A stretch of 64,000 nucleotides of DNA from Candidatus Nitronereus thalassa (GTDB taxonomy: Bacteria; Nitrospirota; Nitrospiria; Nitrospirales; UBA8639). The notes under the pieces were generated by a model. It saw only the letters and a program-made list of their open reading frames with translations, was not told where the DNA came from and ran no database searches. Both the position numbers and the translations under genes were made by a program. The DNA is taken from contig NZ_JAQOUE010000001.1 in assembly GCF_032191465.1 (NCBI RefSeq), positions 2,821,501-2,885,500 of the forward strand, written 5' to 3'. This document shows, piece after piece, positions 61,047 through 64,000 of this stretch. How positions within the stretch are numbered: the first letter of the stretch is position 1; every line of letters begins with the position of its first letter.

Positions 61047-61796
61047 ATGTCTAAGATTCCTCATTTTTCTCAGAAAACCACTGGTCAATTATTCTCGATC
61101 CCCAGATTGGATTATGCGGTCACTCGCCAATTCCAATGGCACATTTGCCAAGAGAGGACGGCCAACCGTCGGTCGGACACCATGGTTTTGGTTGAACACG
61201 AACCGATATTCACCCTTGGCCGTACCGCAAAAGATGAACATTTTCGGACTAAGCTGGATAGCGCTCAAACACACGGCATCCAAACCACAAAAAGCGAGCG
61301 CGGCGGGTCGGTGACGTATCATGGGCCAGGGCAAATTGTGGGGTATCCGATATTAAAGCTTCGGGATTATTGCTCTGGTCCTAAGACCTACATGCGGATG
61401 TTAGAAGAGGTGCTCATTCGAGTGTTGGCGGAATGGGGTATCATAGGACAAAGAGTGGAAAAGTTTGTAGGAGTGTGGGTAGCTGACCCAAAGAATTCCA
61501 ATGGGTCTTTAGCCAAAATTGCGGCGATGGGCGTAAAAATTACCCATGGGGTGACCATGCATGGTTTCGCTTTAAATGCCACCGTGAATCTAGAGCCGTT
61601 TCAATATATCGTTCCGTGTGGAATTGAAAACTGCCAGGTAACTTCGATGGCCGAGGTGCTGGGCCGTGATCCAGGAATAGAAAAAGTCCGCGACCAAATC
61701 GCAAACCATTTCGCAGAAGTGTTTGGAATAGAATGGACAGAAAAAATTACAGAAATCCCATTTCTTCTGACTGATTCTTCATCTCGTTCAGGATGA
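61047..61796 (+). CDS. lipB: octanoyl-ACP:protein octanoyltransferase
   Basis: 249 residues. It moves octanoate from acyl carrier protein to lipoyl domains. Motifs: EHEPIFTLGR, GGSVTYHGPGQIVGYPIL, AKIAAMGVKI and the catalytic Cys region PCGIENCQVTSM. No lipA is adjacent. Confidence 0.94.
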   Translation: MSKIPHFSQKTTGQLFSIPRLDYAVTRQFQWHICQERTANRRSDTMVLVEHEPIFTLGRTAKDEHFRTKLDSAQTHGIQTTKSERGGSVTYHGPGQIVGYPILKLRDYCSGPKTYMRMLEEVLIRVLAEWGIIGQRVEKFVGVWVADPKNSNGSLAKIAAMGVKITHGVTMHGFALNATVNLEPFQYIVPCGIENCQVTSMAEVLGRDPGIEKVRDQIANHFAEVFGIEWTEKITEIPFLLTDSSSRSG

Positions 61797-61850
61797 TAAG
61801 GATTCTGCTACTTTCAAAGCCAAAGACCTCTCCGTGTTTGGCGAAAGTAA

Positions 61851-61871
61851 GGTTGGTTATAAGAACCAACC
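61851..61871. terminator. bidirectional terminator between lipB and SDR gene
   Basis: GGTTGGTT-ataag-AACCAACC, perfect 8-bp stem between convergent genes, followed on the plus strand by ACGATTTTA. Confidence 0.5.
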
Positions 61872-61877
61872 ACGATT

Positions 61878-62612
61878 TTACATTCCCCACCCGCCACTGA
61901 CATGAATATTCGTTCCTGTGACATATCGTGCTTCCTCAGATAGCAGGTATTGAACTGCTGAGATGGTATCTTTCACTTTACCAACATAGCCCGCGGGGAT
62001 TTTTTTCTCCATACCGTCGAGTTCGCCGGGGGGAGCGCTCCCTGAATCGATGAATCCTGGAGAGATGGCATTAACCGTAATTCCCTCTGGTGCCAGCATT
62101 TTGGCCAGCGTTCGCGTCAGAATCAGAATGCCCGCCTTGGCGATGTAGTGAGCCGTCACCATAGGCTGGGCCTCCATTTTGTCGGCGTTGGCCATGCTGA
62201 ATGAAATAATGCGACCATATTTTCTAGTCTTCATCCCTGGTGTTACGACTTTTGCCAAATAAAATATCGGATGCAGATTGTTAGTAAACATTTCATTCCA
62301 ACCCTCCGGGGTTTCATCGAATAAATTGATTCGGTGATAGGGGCCCGCGCCGTTGATCAGAGCATCAATCCTTCCCCATTGCGCTTCAACTTGCTGGACC
62401 AGAGCTTGGCAATTGTTGGGATCTGAGACATCGCTACGGATAGGAAGCGCCTGTCCGCCAAGAGCTTGTATTGCCTGACAGGTTTTTTCTGCATCCTGTT
62501 GACTGGTCCGATAGCAGAGGGCAATCGCCCATCCCTGTGCAGCCAGAGTCAGGGCAATGCCCTTGCCAATGCCACGGGCGCCCCCGGTAATCAATGCTAC
62601 CTTTGATTTCAT
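61878..62612 (-). CDS. short-chain dehydrogenase/reductase family protein
   Basis: 244 residues from ATG 62612, set by AGGAGG 7 bases upstream. NAD(P)-binding TGGARGIGKG (9-18), NGAG (87-90), Asn near 112. The usual catalytic YxxxK reads HYIAK, so His155 occupies the Tyr position and Tyr156 is displaced by one; Lys159 is kept. FabG-like in overall form. Either a divergent active site or a non-classical reductase. Substrate unknown. Confidence 0.85.
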   Translation of the reverse strand: MKSKVALITGGARGIGKGIALTLAAQGWAIALCYRTSQQDAEKTCQAIQALGGQALPIRSDVSDPNNCQALVQQVEAQWGRIDALINGAGPYHRINLFDETPEGWNEMFTNNLHPIFYLAKVVTPGMKTRKYGRIISFSMANADKMEAQPMVTAHYIAKAGILILTRTLAKMLAPEGITVNAISPGFIDSGSAPPGELDGMEKKIPAGYVGKVKDTISAVQYLLSEEARYVTGTNIHVSGGWGM

Positions 62613-62670
62613 CAGGTTTCCTCCTGTCACCAATAATGGGACCTATCAATGCAAATTAAATTCGGTAACT

Positions 62671-63423
62671 CTATGATAGTTGCCCATGACGTTGAAGAAG
62701 TGTTTGTAACACGGTCGTCGTCCGGGTCGACATTTTTCTCCTTGGGGTTTCTGTCATGATCCCGTGAAGGTCTGAAAAGGTATCTAGATCGCGTTCGGTG
62801 GGGAGTTGTCCAACGGTCAACCCAAGGGTGGCTGCCTTGGACTGAGTAAGGGCACAAACTGTCTCTGTAGACCATGGCACTTCCTGAAAGAGCTGAGGTG
62901 ACGGCTGTTTCAAACCAATGAGGTAATATCCTCCGTCATGTGTTGGCCCAATAACTACATCGTGTTTGTTCAACAGAAAGAGGGCGTCTTTGTATGTTTT
63001 AGGGGAGAGCGTTGGAATATCGGTGCCTATGACCAACGCATAGCGATAGCCCTTGCTTAAAACTTCTGCCAATGCGTTGTGCATGCGTTGGCCCAAGTCA
63101 TTTCCGACTTGTTCACAAAGTACCACGCCATATCGAGCTGCCAATGTTTGGAAGAACCCATGTTCTGATGAAGGTGTGCAGGCGAGGAAGCGGTCCAGAT
63201 TTCGGATGTCGCGTGTATGCTCGGCAACATCCATGACCATGCTGCCATGCAGGCTGGCGGCTTCGTCTGGAGTGAGGGGGGGACACAAACGAGTTTTGAC
63301 CTGCCCAGGGAGAGGTGCCTTGGCAAAAATTATGAGAGCGTCTTCCGCGGGGCCTGAGGGTGCGTCGGTTCGTTTGTTGTAACCGCGTCGTCGAGATTGG
63401 GAGAGTTTACCGGATCGTGGCAT
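62671..63423 (-). CDS. TIGR04282-type glycosyltransferase (DUF2064)
   Basis: 250 residues from ATG 63423. Motifs: IIFAKAPLPGQVKTRL near residue 30, GTDIPTL and GPTHDGGYYLIGL. Nucleotide-sugar transferase-like fold named in databases for arsenosugar synthesis; the real acceptor is uncertain. It overlaps the upstream TIGR04283-type gene by 17 bp, the usual pairing of these two families. Confidence 0.83.
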   Translation of the reverse strand: MPRSGKLSQSRRRGYNKRTDAPSGPAEDALIIFAKAPLPGQVKTRLCPPLTPDEAASLHGSMVMDVAEHTRDIRNLDRFLACTPSSEHGFFQTLAARYGVVLCEQVGNDLGQRMHNALAEVLSKGYRYALVIGTDIPTLSPKTYKDALFLLNKHDVVIGPTHDGGYYLIGLKQPSPQLFQEVPWSTETVCALTQSKAATLGLTVGQLPTERDLDTFSDLHGIMTETPRRKMSTRTTTVLQTLLQRHGQLS

Positions 63424-64000
63424 AAAATTGTTGCAAGGTGTGTGGATTGAATCCCATCCAGTAAAGCAATCGAAGGGTCCACATATGGATGATGGTGGGG
63501 AGGGCCCCGCGTTGTTCCCATCGTCGAAAGGATGTGGTGACTTTCGCATGGAGCGTAGCCACATGTCCGAACTGTTTCAGTCGTTTGGTGAATTCGATAT
63601 CTTCCATGAGGGGAATGTTGGCGTACCCATCCATGTAATTGAAGATTTCCCGCCGAACAAATATGGCTTGATCTCCGGTGGCAATACCTGACCATCGAGA
63701 ACGAAGATTCATCATCCGACTGATGAGCCAGGCCCAACCGCGATCTTTTTCAAACTGCACGTCGAAGCGGCCCCCCACACATGCTGGATTACTCATAACT
63801 CGTTCTATGTCTGATCGACAGCCATCAGGCAATTGCGTATCCGCATGAAGAAAGAGCAAGATGTCTGATCGTGCGGCAGCAGCGCCTGCGTTCATTTGTT
63901 TCGCTCTCCCGCGATCCGTCTCTATTACTTGTATCTCGACCATGTTGAGTTCGGTCAAATGGTGTGTCAATACGGACATCGTTCGGTCCAGACTTCCTCC
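63407..64000 (-). CDS. TIGR04283-type glycosyltransferase, N-terminus beyond window
   Basis: Partial family 2-like glycosyltransferase; the frame runs off the window end with GGSLDRT, the DGGSxDxT motif of the nucleotide-binding site. Further on: DTQLPDGCRSDIE, GGRFDVQF and an EDIEFTKRLKQFG metal/acceptor region. It is co-transcribed with the TIGR04282-type gene downstream. The pair probably builds a modified sugar or glycolipid. Confidence 0.84.
   Translation of the reverse strand, partial: GGSLDRTMSVLTHHLTELNMVEIQVIETDRGRAKQMNAGAAAARSDILLFLHADTQLPDGCRSDIERVMSNPACVGGRFDVQFEKDRGWAWLISRMMNLRSRWSGIATGDQAIFVRREIFNYMDGYANIPLMEDIEFTKRLKQFGHVATLHAKVTTSFRRWEQRGALPTIIHMWTLRLLYWMGFNPHTLQQFYATIR

Overview
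The window comes from a nitrite-oxidising bacterium of the genus Nitrospira. The decisive evidence is two complete copies of nxrA and nxrB, the alpha and beta subunits of the periplasmic (Tat-exported) type of nitrite oxidoreductase. The moderate GC content by eye fits a lower-GC Nitrospira lineage better than the high-GC wastewater ones, but that is inference. No tRNA, rRNA, CRISPR array or transposase was seen.

Layout. (1) 1-27 kb is an energy-metabolism island. Two co-oriented modules, each sigma-54 activator > nxrA > CheY-like receiver > nxrB, flank a block on the minus strand. That block holds a giant multicopper oxidase, a type 1 copper protein, a flavin reductase, a third sigma-54 activator, copper nitrite reductase NirK, a small zinc ribbon and a transaldolase-like aldolase. 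Five good -24/-12 (sigma-54) promoter matches precede nxrA1, nxrA2, nirK, the multicopper oxidase and activator 3, and dyads lie at enhancer distance behind each. The nxr copies carry long identical tracts (gene conversion). Both have a 13-bp hairpin with compensatory changes between nxrA and the receiver gene. (2) 27-32 kb: a DUF2786-like protein, a haem-oxygenase-fold protein, a PhoX-type phosphatase and an overlapping sulfatase-modifying-factor-like protein. (3) 32-39 kb: a transglutaminase/DUF2126 protein, an ATP-grasp/alpha-E fusion and a second transglutaminase (an uncharacterised peptide-ligation type cluster), then a K+ channel. (4) 39-49 kb: housekeeping genes (panC, folK, dapL, glutamine amidotransferase, methyltransferase, ABC exporter, COX24-like 31-residue protein, lipoprotein, nadB). 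(5) 49.4-51.55 kb: a small integron-cassette cluster with two attC-like sites, a nuclease-fold-like gene and a frameshifted HEPN gene, bracketed by inverted copies of a two-hairpin repeat. No integrase is present. (6) 51.5-64 kb: pabC, pabB, a partial ATP synthase operon (atpI, B, E, F), larE, rlmN, a HARE-HTH protein, two tiny Lys/Ala-rich proteins, lipB, an SDR protein and two glycosyltransferases, the last cut by the window end.

How the genes work together: NxrAB oxidises nitrite in the periplasm. NirK and the copper/flavin block would handle nitrite/NO or metal redox chemistry under the same class of sigma-54 activators. The ATP synthase segment uses the resulting proton motive force. The shared sigma-54 logic across these energy genes is the most coherent system-level signal here.
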